A DNA stretch of 64,000 nucleotides from Pseudomonas sp. WN033 (GTDB taxonomy: Bacteria > Pseudomonadota > Gammaproteobacteria > Pseudomonadales > Pseudomonadaceae), in contig NSKG01000003.1 in NCBI GenBank assembly GCA_002287035.1, positions 186,001 through 250,000 of the forward strand, given 5' to 3'. How positions within the stretch are numbered: the first letter of the stretch is position 1; every line of letters starts with the position of its first letter. This document shows, piece by piece, positions 1 to 11,690 of the stretch. A program made the translations under genes and the position numbers. The notes beneath the pieces were generated by a model. It saw only the letters and a program-made list of their open reading frames with translations. It did no database searches and had not been told where the DNA came from.

Positions 1-189
1 CTGAGCTTTCAGGCTGGATGGCGAGGGTTTGGGTTTACGGTGGTGGAGCAGCAGCGCACCCAGTAACAGGGCGCTGACTGGAATCAACAACAGGAGTGAG
101 AGCGGGAGTTGGGCAGCAGTCATAGGCTGGCAGGCGGTGCATGCCAGGGCGAGAAAGGCAATCAAGCCTGTGCGGGCCACTACAGTCAT
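1..189 (-). CDS. hypothetical membrane protein or lipoprotein, N-terminal part (3' end outside window)
   Basis: A minus-strand frame opens with ATG at 189 and stays open to base 1, giving 63 residues and no stop. The N-terminus looks like a lipoprotein signal: a hydrophobic stretch (LIAFLALACTAC) ending in TAC before QPM, so Cys20 could be lipidated. A second hydrophobic run (LLLLIPVSALLLGALLL) and a basic patch (HHRKPKP) follow, so one transmembrane helix is equally possible. An AAGGAAGAG ribosome site lies about 11 bases upstream. It is transcribed in the same direction as rpoD but lies after the rpoD terminator. I do not recognise the family. Confidence 0.5.
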   Translation of the reverse strand, partial: MTVVARTGLIAFLALACTACQPMTAAQLPLSLLLLIPVSALLLGALLLHHRKPKPSPSSLKAQ

Positions 190-256
190 TCTAGCGACGA
201 CCCTCTTCCTTGTTGGTGACGAAGCGATGTCCCTTGAGTGTAGCGTCTTGAACGTG

Positions 257-281
257 AAAACGCCCGGCATGCCGGGCGTTT
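257..281 (-). terminator. rho-independent terminator of rpoD
   Basis: A perfect palindrome, AACGCCCGGC and its complement GCCGGGCGTT, lies 12 bases beyond the rpoD stop codon. It is flanked by A's on one side and T's on the other, so it could work in both directions, but only rpoD reads into it here. Confidence 0.85.
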
Positions 282-292
282 CTAGGAGGGGC

Positions 293-2143
<1,851 letters not shown>

Positions 2144-2230
2144 AACAACCCTTGTGGATGCCTTGGTGTGCAAAAAAGTAAGCTGCGGATTATAGCCTGA
2201 AATCAGGCTGTCGCGCCAGTTGGCGCGTGT

Positions 2231-4120
2231 TTAGTTGTTGCTGACGGGGGTCTGGCGCCGGCTCAGAAGCTCGCGTAGCAACTGCTTTTCCTCGGTGGTG
2301 AGCGGCGTATGGGACGATTTTTCCAACAGGCGTTCGATACGGCGATCAGTTTGTCGTGCCATCAATGTATTTATAGTGTCGAAAAACTGTTGTTCAAGGT
2401 TTGCCCCGGGATTATTTAGTAACCATTCGCGTTCGGCCAGCTGGTTGAGCTGGTCACCGAGTGCAGTGCCGTGCCAGCGAGCCAGAAGCTGGATGGTGGT
2501 CTGTTGCGGATTTTTTTGCAGGGCATCGATCAGGGCGACCAGCAGTTGGGCCTGATCGTCGTCATCGTCGGCGAACTGATTGGCCTCATTGACCAGGCCC
2601 GCCAGGTGCGGGTGATGCAGCAGAGTTCGGGCGGCGCTGATCAGGGGGTTGTCCACACCGGCGCGCTGGCGCTTGTCCTGGCGGGGGCGAGCCGCTTTTC
2701 TGACTGGCTCTTCCGGCAGGTGGTCAGCCCAGTCCGGATTGGGTTCGTAGTTGGGCAAATATTCATATTCGTAGCCATAATCCGGCGAGCTGTCCTGGGT
2801 GGGGGCGGATTGCGGCGCTGTTGTCGGCAGGCTATCCAGGTCCATGCCGGTCAGGCGTTCAAGTGACTGGCGCAGCAAGCGGCGCAGCAGGCTGCCGGGA
2901 ACCTGTTCGATCAATGGCAGGGCCAGGCTGGCTAGATGGGCTTTGCCTTCCAGGCTGTCTGGGCTGGCTTCTTCGCTCAGGTGGCGAAACAGGTAGTCGG
3001 TCAGCGCCACTGCCTGTGAGCTCAAGCGGGTACGGAAGGCATCCTGGCCTTCTTCGCGGACCAGGCTGTCTGGGTCCTGGCCTTCGGGCAAAAACAGAAA
3101 ACGCACATGGCGTCCATCTTCGAGGGTCGGCAGGCAGGCCAGCAGGGCACGCCAGGCGGCCTGGCGTCCAGCGTTATCGCCGTCGAAGCAGAATACCACG
3201 CTGTTGACCACCCGGAACAGGCGGCGCAGATGCTCTTCGCTGGTGGCGGTGCCGAGAGTGGCAACGGCGTTGCCGATCCCGTGCTGGGCCAGGGCGATCA
3301 CGTCCATGTAGCCTTCGACCACCAGGATATCGTCCAGTTGCCGATGCTGGCGGCGCGCCTCGAACAGACCATAGAGTTCGCGGCCTTTGTGGAAGACCGG
3401 GGTTTCTGGCGAGTTCAGGTATTTGGGCTTGTCGTCGCCCAGTACCCGGCCGCCGAAGCCGATCACCCGCCCGCGGCTGTCGCGGATGGGGAAAGTGATG
3501 CGGTCGCGGAAACGGTCGTAGCGCTTGCCGCTATCGGGGTTTTCTACCAGTAGCCCGGCTTCGATCAGAGCCTTCTGTTCGGTGCTGTCGCGGCTCAGAT
3601 GATTCATCAGATTGTCCCAGCCGGGAGGTGCGAAGCCGATATCGTAGAGCTTGGCGATCTGGCCGGTCAGGCCGCGACCTTTGAGGTAGTTGACTGCCCG
3701 CTGGCGCTGGGGGTGATGGCGCAGTTGTTGGCGGTAAAAGGCTGCGGCCTGCTCGAGCAAGGCATATAGCGGGCTGTCCTGGCGCGGTTGGCGCTTGTTG
3801 CCGCGCTGATCTGTGCGCTCCTCGCGAGGCACGTCCACCCCGACTTGGCGGGCCAGTTCCTCGACAGCCTGGGGGAAGTCCAGGCGTTCGTAATCCATCA
3901 GGAAACTGATGGCGTTGCCGCCGGCGCCGCAGCCGAAGCAGTAATAGAACTGTTTGTCCGGGCTGACGCTGAAGGAGGGCGATTTTTCGTTGTGGAACGG
4001 GCAGAGGGCAGAGTAGTTCTTGCCGGTTTTCTTCAGTTTCAGGCGTGAGCCAACGACTTCGACGATGTCGGAGCGTCCGAGCAGGTCGTCAATGAAGCCT
4101 TGTGGGATCAGCCCGGACAT
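2231..4120 (-). CDS. dnaG: DNA primase
   Basis: Synthesises RNA primers at the replication fork together with the DnaB helicase. 629 residues. The N-terminal CHC2 zinc finger is intact (Cys40, His43, Cys61, Cys64 in CPFHNEKSPSF...YYCFGCGAGG). The central catalytic part contains GFGGRVLGDDKPKYLNSPET and the Toprim acidic motif VVEGYMDVIAL, with the second acidic cluster FCFDGDNAGRQAAWRAL. A Pro/Tyr/Asn-rich linker near residues 440-470 precedes the helical DnaB-binding C-terminus. It lies 87 bases upstream of rpoD on the same strand. The gap upstream to rpsU holds a repeat and no gene. Confidence 0.98.
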   Translation of the reverse strand: MSGLIPQGFIDDLLGRSDIVEVVGSRLKLKKTGKNYSALCPFHNEKSPSFSVSPDKQFYYCFGCGAGGNAISFLMDYERLDFPQAVEELARQVGVDVPREERTDQRGNKRQPRQDSPLYALLEQAAAFYRQQLRHHPQRQRAVNYLKGRGLTGQIAKLYDIGFAPPGWDNLMNHLSRDSTEQKALIEAGLLVENPDSGKRYDRFRDRITFPIRDSRGRVIGFGGRVLGDDKPKYLNSPETPVFHKGRELYGLFEARRQHRQLDDILVVEGYMDVIALAQHGIGNAVATLGTATSEEHLRRLFRVVNSVVFCFDGDNAGRQAAWRALLACLPTLEDGRHVRFLFLPEGQDPDSLVREEGQDAFRTRLSSQAVALTDYLFRHLSEEASPDSLEGKAHLASLALPLIEQVPGSLLRRLLRQSLERLTGMDLDSLPTTAPQSAPTQDSSPDYGYEYEYLPNYEPNPDWADHLPEEPVRKAARPRQDKRQRAGVDNPLISAARTLLHHPHLAGLVNEANQFADDDDDQAQLLVALIDALQKNPQQTTIQLLARWHGTALGDQLNQLAEREWLLNNPGANLEQQFFDTINTLMARQTDRRIERLLEKSSHTPLTTEEKQLLRELLSRRQTPVSNN

Positions 4121-4162
4121 GAAGGCACCTTAAAGAGTAGGGTCCGCTTATCATAGCGTCGA

Positions 4163-4339
4163 TTAAGGAACCTCTGAAAACTAGCTGCGTTGGCAATACT
4201 GCGTTAAAAACAGCCTCGATCGCGAGCCCGGTCAAAATGCTCATTTACACCACGTAAACTCCGCTTTTTCGGCTGTTTTTGCGGGGCCGCCATCGGTATT
4301 GTCTTGCCTGCCTCGCCTACGTTTTCAGAGGTTCCTTAA
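4163..4339. mobile_element. MITE-like non-autonomous element with 19-bp inverted ends
   Basis: 177 bases bounded by perfect 19-bp inverted repeats, TTAAGGAACCTCTGAAAAC at 4163-4181 and its complement at 4321-4339. A second inverted pair, AAAAACAGCC (4206-4215) and GGCTGTTTTT (4271-4280), lies inside. There is no open frame of note, so any movement would need a transposase in trans. It fills most of the 377-base gap between dnaG and rpsU; the rest of the gap is the rpsU terminator region. From memory, similar elements are common in pseudomonads. No clear target duplication is visible beyond the terminal TTAA. Confidence 0.7.
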
Positions 4340-4389
4340 GGTAGCCGGCTCTATCGCTGGATAAGGCTGGCTGCAAACGACGCAAACGC

Positions 4390-4428
4390 AAAAATCCAGC
4401 CTTGTTCCGCTTTTGCGGAGGCCGGACT
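4390..4428 (-). terminator. candidate terminator or attenuator after rpsU
   Basis: Read on the minus strand, an imperfect stem (AGTCCGGCCTCCGC, loop AAAA, GCGGAACAAGGCTGGA) is followed by TTTTT. It lies 69 bases after the rpsU stop. In the classical operon, partial termination here lets S21 be made in excess of primase and sigma; that role is inferred from other bacteria. Confidence 0.6.
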
Positions 4429-4497
4429 CATGCGTTTTTGGGTTTGTCGCTCCGTCCGCGCTGGCTTAACCAGTGGGTGCGGACAGATGGACTAAAC

Positions 4498-4713
4498 TCA
4501 GTACAGGCGCTCGCGGCGACGCTGTTCGCGTTGCAGCTTCTTGGCGTGACGCTTTACAGCGGCAGCAGCCTTGCGCTTGCGCTCGGTAGTGGGCTTCTCG
4601 TAGAACTCGCGGCGACGGACTTCGGCCAGAACGCCAGCTTTTTCACAGGAGCGCTTGAAGCGGCGCAGGGCCACGTCGAAGGGTTCGTTCTCTTTAACTT
4701 TGACGGCAGGCAT
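4498..4713 (-). CDS. rpsU: 30S ribosomal protein S21
   Basis: Small, very basic 71-residue protein of the 30S subunit, needed for normal initiation. [36 protein letters not shown] and the Arg-rich C-terminus are diagnostic, and the length is the family norm. It is the first gene of the macromolecular-synthesis operon and diverges from tsaD, as in other pseudomonads. The yqeY-like gene that I remember beside rpsU in P. aeruginosa is absent here. Confidence 0.98.
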   Translation of the reverse strand: MPAVKVKENEPFDVALRRFKRSCEKAGVLAEVRRREFYEKPTTERKRKAAAAVKRHAKKLQREQRRRERLY

Positions 4714-4924
4714 TTCGTACCTTTCTCAAAACTGTGCTGTGAGTCATTGCCGCCGACCTGAGTCAGCGACACATTGCATTTCAAGGGGAGCGGATGTTAC
4801 CGCCTTAATCAGATAAATGCAAAGCATAAATTGCTGAAAAACTGGCCTGTGGGCCGGCGGGTGATTATGATGCGCGGCATGTGACGCGGTAATGACTGCG
4901 TATTGTAAGGTGAGAATTGCGATT

Positions 4925-5956
4925 ATGCGTGTATTGGGTATCGAAACCTCCTGCGATGAAACCGGCGTGGCGCTGTATGACAGTGAGCGCGGCCTGTTGG
5001 CCGATGCGCTGTTCAGCCAGATCGATCTGCACCGCATCTATGGCGGTGTGGTGCCCGAGCTGGCCTCGCGCGATCATGTTAAACGCCTGATTCCGCTGCT
5101 GCGTGAGGTGTTTGCTGCGGCGGGTGTGGCCGAGGGTGAGGTGGATGGCGTGGCTTATACCGCCGGGCCGGGACTGGTGGGTGCGCTGCTGGTTGGTGGC
5201 GCCTGTGCCAAGGCTATGGCGTTTGCCTGGGGCGTGCCGGCCCTGGGTGTACACCATATGGAAGGCCACCTGTTGGCGCCGATGCTCGAAGAGCAGCCGC
5301 CGGAGTTCCCGTTTGTCGCTTTGCTGGTATCTGGCGGCCATACTCAGTTGGTACGGGTTGACGGTATTGGTCGCTATCAGTTGCTGGGCGAGTCGCTGGA
5401 CGATGCCGCTGGCGAAGCTTTTGACAAAACCGCCAAGCTGATGGGCTTGCCGTATCCGGGCGGCCCGGAGATTGCCCGACTGGCCCAGGCCGGCACCCCG
5501 GGGCGCTTTGTATTTCCCCGCCCAATGACTGACCGCCCGGGGCTGGATTTCAGCTTCAGTGGTTTGAAAACTGCGGTACTCAATACCTGGCAGCAGTGCC
5601 AGGCGGCAGATGATGCCAGTGAGCAAACGCGCAGTGACATTGCCCGGGCTTTTGAGCTGGCGGTGGTCGAGACCCTGACCATCAAGTGTCGTCGGGCGCT
5701 CAAGGCTACCGGGCTAAAGCGCCTGGTCATTGCCGGAGGGGTCAGTGCCAACCGTGAATTGCGCCACTCGCTGGGCAAGATGGCGGCTGGCCTGAAAGGC
5801 GAGCTGTTTTATGCGCGCCCGGCCTTTTGTACCGACAATGGCGCGATGATCGCCTATGCCGGTTGTCAGCGCCTGTTGGCTGGGCAGCAGGATCAGGCCG
5901 GCATTCAGGCGCGGGCGAGGTGGCCGATGGAGGAACTTGTGCCGCTCAACGCCTGA
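4925..5956 (+). CDS. tsaD: tRNA N6-threonylcarbamoyladenosine transferase subunit TsaD
   Basis: Transfers the threonylcarbamoyl group to A37 of ANN-decoding tRNAs, acting with TsaB, TsaE and TsaC. 343 residues from [14 protein letters not shown], the family start; an in-frame ATG 11 codons upstream is rejected because AAGGTGAG sits correctly before 4925. The metal-binding HMEGH motif (near residue 110-115) and the ASKHA nucleotide-binding signatures ([31 protein letters not shown]) are present. Its stop overlaps the 3' end of the convergent plsY by 11 bases, leaving no room for a separate terminator. Confidence 0.97.
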   Translation: MRVLGIETSCDETGVALYDSERGLLADALFSQIDLHRIYGGVVPELASRDHVKRLIPLLREVFAAAGVAEGEVDGVAYTAGPGLVGALLVGGACAKAMAFAWGVPALGVHHMEGHLLAPMLEEQPPEFPFVALLVSGGHTQLVRVDGIGRYQLLGESLDDAAGEAFDKTAKLMGLPYPGGPEIARLAQAGTPGRFVFPRPMTDRPGLDFSFSGLKTAVLNTWQQCQAADDASEQTRSDIARAFELAVVETLTIKCRRALKATGLKRLVIAGGVSANRELRHSLGKMAAGLKGELFYARPAFCTDNGAMIAYAGCQRLLAGQQDQAGIQARARWPMEELVPLNA

Positions 5957-6527
5957 AGTGGTTTTCTACGCCGCGCAGCAGGCGGCGCATGTTGAGTTGG
6001 TGGCGCAGCAGTATCAGCAGGCTCATCAGGCCCAGTGGCATGAACAGTTCGGGTGCCATCCAGGCCAGCCAGGGCAGCAGCGCCAGGCAGGCGCAAATCG
6101 AGGCCAGTGAAGCGATCCGCTGCCAGGCGAAGAGCAGCAGCCAGAAGCCCAGGCAGAATATCGCACTGGGCCAGGATACCACCAACAACACGCCGGCGGC
6201 GGTGGCGACGCCTTTGCCGCCCCGCCAGCGATGGAATACCGGCAGCATGTGGCCGACAACGGCGGCCAGGCCCAGCCAGGCCGCCAGAATGTCGTCCAGG
6301 CCCGCCAGTTGGCCTAGTCCGGCAGCCAAAGCGCCCTTGCCTAGATCACCGAGTAGCGTGGCCAGAGCCAGGGGCCTGCGACCCAGGCGCAACATGTTGC
6401 TGGCACCGGGATTACCTGAACCCAGGCTACGAGGGTCGGGCAGTCGACGCAGGTGACTGAGCAGCACGGCAAATGAAATCGAACCGAGCAGATAAGCGCC
6501 GACTAGCAGTAAAATGAATAAGGTCAT
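5946..6527 (-). CDS. plsY: glycerol-3-phosphate acyltransferase PlsY
   Basis: Inner-membrane enzyme that moves an acyl group from acyl-phosphate to glycerol-3-phosphate, the first step of phospholipid synthesis. 193 residues from [20 protein letters not shown]. Family motifs are present: the first helix with GSISFAVL, the loop [17 protein letters not shown], and [11 protein letters not shown]. Several hydrophobic helices are evident. The frame is open further upstream, but that extension lies in a repeat element (6539-6645) and is not protein-like. MVTSMTLF at 6539 is an alternative start. The 3' end overlaps tsaD tail to tail. Confidence 0.93.
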   Translation of the reverse strand: MTLFILLLVGAYLLGSISFAVLLSHLRRLPDPRSLGSGNPGASNMLRLGRRPLALATLLGDLGKGALAAGLGQLAGLDDILAAWLGLAAVVGHMLPVFHRWRGGKGVATAAGVLLVVSWPSAIFCLGFWLLLFAWQRIASLASICACLALLPWLAWMAPELFMPLGLMSLLILLRHQLNMRRLLRGVENHFRR

Positions 6528-6538
6528 GCTGGTGACCA

Positions 6539-6645
6539 TAGGGTCTGTTGCCGTTTCATCGCAACCGCGCCGGAGCCTGTTTTTTTGCGCGAGGCAAGGC
6601 GCGAAATGCGAGGTTTGGTGGGCCAAATAAGCATTGAGGACCCTA
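6539..6645. repeat. small palindromic element with TAGGGTC ends
   Basis: 107 bases bounded by TAGGGTC (6539-6545) and its exact complement GACCCTA (6639-6645), between the divergent plsY and folB. The interior has G+C-rich tracts and a T7 run (GCCTGTTTTTTTGCGCGAGG). No gene is visible. It must carry or displace the plsY promoter. I recall similar GGGTCTGTTGCCGTTTC repeats in Pseudomonas genomes but could not check. Confidence 0.45.
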
Positions 6646-6682
6646 GCCAAAAAGGCGATTGTAATCGACTGTGGAGAGAAGT

Positions 6683-7045
6683 GTGGATCTGGTATTCATC
6701 AATGGCCTGGAAGTCGAGGCCGTGATCGGCGTCTATGACTGGGAGCGCGAGATTCGCCAGCCGCTGGTGATTGATCTTGAGCTGGGCTGGGATATCCGTC
6801 GGGCTGCAGCCGAAGACAATTTGCAGGCGACGCTGGACTATGCGGCCATCAGCCAGCGCGTGCTGGACTGGGTCAGTGCAAGTCGGTTCCTGCTGGTCGA
6901 GGCGTTGGCCGAGGAGCTGGCGCATCTGATTCAGACCGAGTTCGCCGTGCCTTGGCTACGCGTGCGGGTGACCAAGCCCGGTGCAGTGGCCGCTGCCCGG
7001 GGGGGCGTGGGGGTGCAGATCGAGCGGGGAGTGCGCCCGGCATGA
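6683..7045 (+). CDS. folB: dihydroneopterin aldolase
   Basis: Converts 7,8-dihydroneopterin to 6-hydroxymethyl-dihydropterin and glycolaldehyde in folate synthesis. 120 residues from a GTG start giving MDLVFINGLEVEAVIGVYDWERE, which matches the family N-terminus. The GTG at 6671 would add four residues but would bury the GGAGAG ribosome site (6673-6678). The substrate-site motifs GVYDWERE, LDYAAI and the late VTKPGAV are seen. It overlaps folK by four bases (ATGA), so the two are translationally coupled and make consecutive enzymes of one pathway. Confidence 0.95.
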   Translation: MDLVFINGLEVEAVIGVYDWEREIRQPLVIDLELGWDIRRAAAEDNLQATLDYAAISQRVLDWVSASRFLLVEALAEELAHLIQTEFAVPWLRVRVTKPGAVAAARGGVGVQIERGVRPA

Positions 7046-7590
7046 TCGAGGTATTTCTCGGCCTGGGCAGCAATGCCGAGCGCGACGACCACCTGCGCCG
7101 GGGGCTGGATGCACTGGAGCAGTTGTTGGGGCCGTTGGATCTGTCACCGGTCTTTGAAAGCGAGGCGGTCGGGGTGCTGGGCCGGCGTTTTTACAACATG
7201 GTGGTAGGCGCCTACACGCACTTGCCGCTGGCGGATCTGAATGCTGCGCTGAAGGCCATCGAGGCGGCCTGCGGTCGTCGGGAACAGGTGTCTCCTGGGC
7301 GCATTACCCTGGATATCGATATTTTGACCTATGGCCAGTTGTGCGGCGTGCATGACGGTATGCGCCTGCCACGGGCAGAAACCGCCCGCAATGCCTTTGT
7401 GCTGTGGCCGCTGGCCTTGCTTGCGCCGCATGCCCGGCTTCCGGGTGACGGGCGCAGCTATCTTGAATTGTGGACCTCCTGGCAGGGTGATCAGGCCCTG
7501 TGGCCGGTGGCCTTCGACTGGCGCGGTCGGGCGTTGAGCGCGCCTGAGCTGGTTGCTGAGCATCAGGCCCGGGCGGTATCGGCCAAGTAA
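7042..7590 (+). CDS. folK: 2-amino-4-hydroxy-6-hydroxymethyldihydropteridine pyrophosphokinase
   Basis: Transfers pyrophosphate from ATP to 6-hydroxymethyl-dihydropterin, the product of folB. 182 residues beginning MIEVFLGLGSNAERDDHLRRGLDAL, the family GLGSN start. FYNMVVGAYT and the catalytic region RITLDIDILTYG are present, with the paired Asp residues that bind magnesium. LPRAETARNAFVLWPLALLAP replaces the commoner LPHPxxxxRxFVLxPL, so a His is Arg here. The start codon overlaps the folB stop. Confidence 0.95.
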   Translation: MIEVFLGLGSNAERDDHLRRGLDALEQLLGPLDLSPVFESEAVGVLGRRFYNMVVGAYTHLPLADLNAALKAIEAACGRREQVSPGRITLDIDILTYGQLCGVHDGMRLPRAETARNAFVLWPLALLAPHARLPGDGRSYLELWTSWQGDQALWPVAFDWRGRALSAPELVAEHQARAVSAK

Positions 7591-7606
7591 GGCCCTAGCG
7601 GGCCTT
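7589..7606. terminator. bidirectional terminator between folK and cca
   Basis: A perfect stem, AAGGCCC, loop TAGC, GGGCCTT, lies between two converging genes; the cca stop codon is inside it. There is no long T run on either side, so efficiency is uncertain. Confidence 0.55.
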
Positions 7607-8830
7607 GGTGTAATTGCTCAGTGCGTCTAGACGCTGACGTTCCAATGCCTTTCCCAGTTCCGCACCCTGTAAACCCTGCTCTAGCAAGGGCTGAATACTG
7701 ACCTCGCGAGCGAGTCGGGCTGCTTGGCGCAGATAGTCGGCCTGCGGATAGGGCTGCTGTTCAAGGCCAAGGCGCCCGCGGGCGTCGGCTTCACAGGCGC
7801 CGAGAAACAGCTCGAAGCGCTCCGGCCTGCGATAGATGTCGAAGGCCTTGAACAGCTTGAGCAATGTCTGTGGGCGCAACTCCAGAGCCCTGTGGCAATG
7901 GGTGTGATATTCGCAGGTCAGCAGGGCCAGTTCCTGGCACTCGCGCGGTACCTTGAAGCGCTGATTGACCGCCTTGACCGCTTTCAGTCCCTTGGTTTCA
8001 TGGCCGTGGTGTTTGGGCCAGTGTTCGCTGGAGGTCAGGCCCTTGCCCAGGTCGTGCAGCAGACAGGCCCAACGGGCCGGCAGTGGCAAGTTCAGTTGGG
8101 CAGTCTGGGCCAGTACCAGCAGCAGGTGCTCGCCGGTATCGATCTCCGGGTGATGGGGGGCTGGCTGCGGTACGCCAAACAGTGCATCAACCTCGGGCAA
8201 CAATTGTGCCAACGCGCCGCATTCACGCAATACCCAGATGAAGACTTCCGGGCGTGGTTCCATCAGTGCCCGGCTGATTTCCTTCCAGACCCGCTCGGCG
8301 GTCAGCGCCTGCAATTCGCCGGAGTCGGCCAGTTCGGCCATCAGCGCCAGAGTTTCGGGCGCTACCACGAAGCCCTGGCTGGCATAGCGGGCGGCAAAGC
8401 GTGCGACCCGCAGCACCCGTAGTGGGTCTTCGACAAATGCCGGAGACACATGACGCAGGATCCGGGCCTGCAGGTCCCGCTGGCCGCCGTAGGGGTCAAT
8501 CAGGCCGCCCTCGGCGTCCATAGCCATGGCATTGACTGTCAGGTCACGGCGCAGCAGATCCTGCTCCAGGGTGACGTCCGGGCTGGTGTGAAAGGTAAAG
8601 CCGCCATAGCCGACCCCGCTTTTGCGCTCGGTCCGAGCCAGTGCGTACTCTTCGCCGCTCTTGGGGTGCAGGAATACCGGAAAGTCCTGGCCCACCGGGG
8701 TGTAACCCTCACTGCGCAGTTGCTCAGGGGTGGCGCCGACCACCACCCAGTCGCGTTCGCTGACGGGCAGGCCAAGAAGTTGGTCGCGGACGGCGCCGCC
8801 GACCAGATAGGTAGTGTAGGAACTGGGCAT
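7595..8830 (-). CDS. cca: multifunctional CCA-adding tRNA nucleotidyltransferase
   Basis: Adds or repairs the 3' CCA of tRNAs without a template. 411 residues, close to the E. coli enzyme. The N-terminal nucleotidyltransferase fold shows [27 protein letters not shown] and [10 protein letters not shown]. The C-terminal half carries an HD phosphohydrolase motif (CLLHDLGKG), so this is the long proteobacterial form with 2',3'-cyclic phosphodiesterase and phosphatase activities. It converges with folK and lies 36 bases downstream of the spoVR-family gene on the same strand. Confidence 0.96.
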   Translation of the reverse strand: MPSSYTTYLVGGAVRDQLLGLPVSERDWVVVGATPEQLRSEGYTPVGQDFPVFLHPKSGEEYALARTERKSGVGYGGFTFHTSPDVTLEQDLLRRDLTVNAMAMDAEGGLIDPYGGQRDLQARILRHVSPAFVEDPLRVLRVARFAARYASQGFVVAPETLALMAELADSGELQALTAERVWKEISRALMEPRPEVFIWVLRECGALAQLLPEVDALFGVPQPAPHHPEIDTGEHLLLVLAQTAQLNLPLPARWACLLHDLGKGLTSSEHWPKHHGHETKGLKAVKAVNQRFKVPRECQELALLTCEYHTHCHRALELRPQTLLKLFKAFDIYRRPERFELFLGACEADARGRLGLEQQPYPQADYLRQAARLAREVSIQPLLEQGLQGAELGKALERQRLDALSNYTKAR

Positions 8831-8865
8831 GAGGCTCAGGTTGTAAGATTCAAGCCTGTAGCTTA

Positions 8866-10419
8866 TCAGACCGGCGGTATGCTGAGGTCGAACTTGGGTA
8901 TCTTCTCGTCGTCGGCCCCTGGCTTGGGTGGCATGTGCATAGCCTGCACCAGCTTGTCGCCCTCCATGCTTTCCAGATGAACGTCAAAGCCCCATAACCT
9001 ATGCAGATGGCGAAGCATTTCCTGGGTGGTTTCGCCCAGTGGTTTGCCGTCGTGACGTTGATGACGCAGGGTCAGCGAGCGGTCGCCACGGCGGTCAACC
9101 CGCCAGACCTGAATATTGGGCTCGCGGTTGCCCAGGTTGTACTGGGCGGCGAGCAGTTGGCGAATGGTGCGGTAGCCGCTATCGTCGTGGATAGCGGCAA
9201 TTTCCAGGTGGTCGTCATGTTCGTCATCGACCACGGCAAACAGTTTCAGGTCACGGATGACCTTAGGCGACAGGAACTGCAGGATGAAGCTTTCGTCCTT
9301 GAAGGTGCGCATGGCGAATTTCAGGGTTTCCAGCCAGTCGCTGCCGGCAATGTCGGGGAACCAGCGGCGATCTTCCTCGGTCGGGTTTTCGCAGATGCGG
9401 CGGATGTCCTGCATCATTGCAAACCCCAGTGCATAGGGATTGATGCCGCTGTACCAGGGGCTGTCGAACGGCGGCTGGTAGATAACGCTGGTATGCGATT
9501 GAAGAAACTCCATCATGAAGCCATCGGTGACCCGGCCTTCGTCGTACAGATGATTGAGCAGGGTGTAATGCCAGAACGTCGCCCAGCCCTCGTTCATGAC
9601 CTGGGTCTGGCGCTGCGGGTAGAAGTACTGCGCGACCTTGCGCACGATGCGTACTACTTCGCGTTGCCAGGGCTCCAGCAACGGGGCGTTCTTTTCGATG
9701 AAGTACAGCAGGTTTTCCTGCGGCTCGGCCGGGTAACGCGGCTCCGGCTTGTCTTTTTCGCGCCGCTCGTCGCTGATCGGAATGGTGCGCCACAGGTCGT
9801 TGACCTGCCGCTGCAGGTGCTCTTCACGCTCGTGCTGGCGCTGGCGTTCCTCTTCGGCGGAGATTGGATAGGGACGCTTGTAGCGGTCGACCCCATAGTT
9901 CATCAGCGCATGGCAGGAATCCAGCAGGTCTTCGACGGCGTCGATGCCATGACGTTCTTCGCATTCGCTGATGTACTGCTTGGCAAACACCAGGTAATCG
10001 ATGATCGCGCTGGCGTCGGTCCAGGTGCGGAACAGGTAGTTGCCCTTGAAGAACGAGTTGTGCCCGTAGCAGGCGTGGGCGATGACCAGCGCCTGCATGG
10101 TCATGGTGTTCTCTTCCATCAGATAGGCGATGCAGGGATCGGAGTTGATCACGATCTCATAGGCCAGGCCCATCTGGCCGCGCTTGTAGTTTTTCTCGGT
10201 GTGCAGGAAGTGCTTGCCGTAGGACCAGTGGTGGTAGCCCAGAGGCATGCCCACCGAAGCGTAGGCGTCCATCATCTGCTCGGCGGTGATGACTTCGATC
10301 TGGTTCGGATAGGTATCCAGACCATAGACGTCGTGGGCGATGCGGCCGATTTCGCGATCATAGTCACGGATCAGGTCGAAGCTCCATTCCGAGCCGGTGG
10401 AGATCAAATGCCGGGTCAT
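8866..10419 (-). CDS. SpoVR family protein (YcgB-like)
   Basis: 517-residue cytoplasmic protein of the SpoVR family, whose molecular activity is not firmly known. It begins [39 protein letters not shown] and carries a His/Cys-rich segment ([35 protein letters not shown]) and [11 protein letters not shown], both strongly conserved in the family and suggestive of metal binding. Its start overlaps the upstream yeaH-like gene by four bases. prkA, yeaH and spoVR form a conserved stress and stationary-phase set in proteobacteria. Confidence 0.93.
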   Translation of the reverse strand: MTRHLISTGSEWSFDLIRDYDREIGRIAHDVYGLDTYPNQIEVITAEQMMDAYASVGMPLGYHHWSYGKHFLHTEKNYKRGQMGLAYEIVINSDPCIAYLMEENTMTMQALVIAHACYGHNSFFKGNYLFRTWTDASAIIDYLVFAKQYISECEERHGIDAVEDLLDSCHALMNYGVDRYKRPYPISAEEERQRQHEREEHLQRQVNDLWRTIPISDERREKDKPEPRYPAEPQENLLYFIEKNAPLLEPWQREVVRIVRKVAQYFYPQRQTQVMNEGWATFWHYTLLNHLYDEGRVTDGFMMEFLQSHTSVIYQPPFDSPWYSGINPYALGFAMMQDIRRICENPTEEDRRWFPDIAGSDWLETLKFAMRTFKDESFILQFLSPKVIRDLKLFAVVDDEHDDHLEIAAIHDDSGYRTIRQLLAAQYNLGNREPNIQVWRVDRRGDRSLTLRHQRHDGKPLGETTQEMLRHLHRLWGFDVHLESMEGDKLVQAMHMPPKPGADDEKIPKFDLSIPPV

Positions 10420-11687
10420 GTGACTATCCTCTTCTGGAACAGCTTGCGAAAGACCGGATAGATGTCTCCGGCATCGACTATCTGCTGTTGGGCAAAACTG
10501 TCGGCGAAACGTTCCGAGACCTGCTCATACTCGTACCACAGGGCTTGGTGCTCGCGTGGGGTGATTTCCACATAGCAGTAGTACTGCATGGCCGGCATGA
10601 TCCTGTTCAGCAGCAGATCACGGCAGATGGGGGAGTCGTCATTCCAGTTGTCGCCGTCCGAGGCCTGGGCGCAATACAGGTTCCATTCGTTCGGGGAGTA
10701 GCGTTCCTCGATGATCTGCTGCATCAGCCGCAGGGCGCTGGAGACGATGGTGCCGCCGGTTTCACGGGAGTAAAAAAATTCTTCCTCATCGACTTCCTTG
10801 GCGCTGGTGTGGTGGCGGATGAACACCACCTCGATACGCTCGTAGTTACGCCGCAGGAACATGTACAGCAGAATGTAAAAACGTTTGGCCAGGTCCTTGG
10901 TGGCCTGGGTCATGGAGCCGGACACATCCATCAGACAGAACATCACCGCCTTGGAGCTGGGCGTCGGCTGCTTGGTGATCAGGTTGTAGCGCAGGTCGAA
11001 GGTGTCGAGGAACGGGATGCGCTCGATCATGGCGCGAAGATGCAAGATTTCCTGTTCCAGGCGCTGAATGTCGGCCAGATTGTCAGGCTGGGTCAGGCGC
11101 AGTTGCTCCAGCTCCTTGCGCGCTTCGCGCAGTCGCGCCCGGCTGCCACCGGACAGGGCGATGCGTCGGGCATGGGCGGCGCGCATTGAGCGGACGATAT
11201 TGATCCGCGACGGGTTGCCTTGCTGGCTGATGCCGGCCCGTACCGGCTTGAAGGTGTCGGTGCCGGCCAGGTGGCGCTTGACCAGATTGGGCAGGGCCAG
11301 ATCCTCGAACATGAAGTCGAGAAACTCCTCCTGGGTGATCTGGAAGACGAACTCGTCCATGCCTTCGCCGCTGTTGCCGGCTTTGCCGCCACCCTGGCCT
11401 CCGCCTCCGCCCTGGGGGCGAGGGAGGCGGTCGCCGGTGGTAAATTCGCGATTGCCTGGGTGGACCCGGGTTTGCCGGCCGCCGGGACCATGGTGGAAAA
11501 TCGGTTCGTCAATGTCCCGGGCCGGAATACTGATTTGTTCACCATGCTCCATATCGGTAATCGAACGCCGGCCTACCGCCTCTTCCACGGCTTTCTTGAT
11601 ATGCGACTTGTAGCGCCGCAGAAAGCGCTGGCGGTTGACCATGCTTTTGTTCTTGCCGTTCAAGCGTCGGTCAATCACATAACTCAT
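10416..11687 (-). CDS. YeaH/YhbH family protein (DUF444, VWA-like)
   Basis: 423 residues. The N-terminus [27 protein letters not shown] is the family start. A Gly-rich stretch ([19 protein letters not shown], near residue 90-110) is followed by a von Willebrand A-like domain with the metal-site motif [12 protein letters not shown] (DxSxS). It works with the PrkA kinase in E. coli starvation responses (YeaG/YeaH); that role is taken from E. coli. Its stop overlaps the spoVR start, and the gap to prkA holds two G+C-rich hairpins. Confidence 0.92.
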   Translation of the reverse strand: MSYVIDRRLNGKNKSMVNRQRFLRRYKSHIKKAVEEAVGRRSITDMEHGEQISIPARDIDEPIFHHGPGGRQTRVHPGNREFTTGDRLPRPQGGGGGQGGGKAGNSGEGMDEFVFQITQEEFLDFMFEDLALPNLVKRHLAGTDTFKPVRAGISQQGNPSRINIVRSMRAAHARRIALSGGSRARLREARKELEQLRLTQPDNLADIQRLEQEILHLRAMIERIPFLDTFDLRYNLITKQPTPSSKAVMFCLMDVSGSMTQATKDLAKRFYILLYMFLRRNYERIEVVFIRHHTSAKEVDEEEFFYSRETGGTIVSSALRLMQQIIEERYSPNEWNLYCAQASDGDNWNDDSPICRDLLLNRIMPAMQYYCYVEITPREHQALWYEYEQVSERFADSFAQQQIVDAGDIYPVFRKLFQKRIVT

Positions 11688-11690
11688 TCG

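Noticed and set aside
9001..10461. 486-codon plus-strand frame opposite the spoVR-family gene
   Set aside because: The minus strand encodes a clear family protein over the same bases; the plus frame has no recognisable domain.
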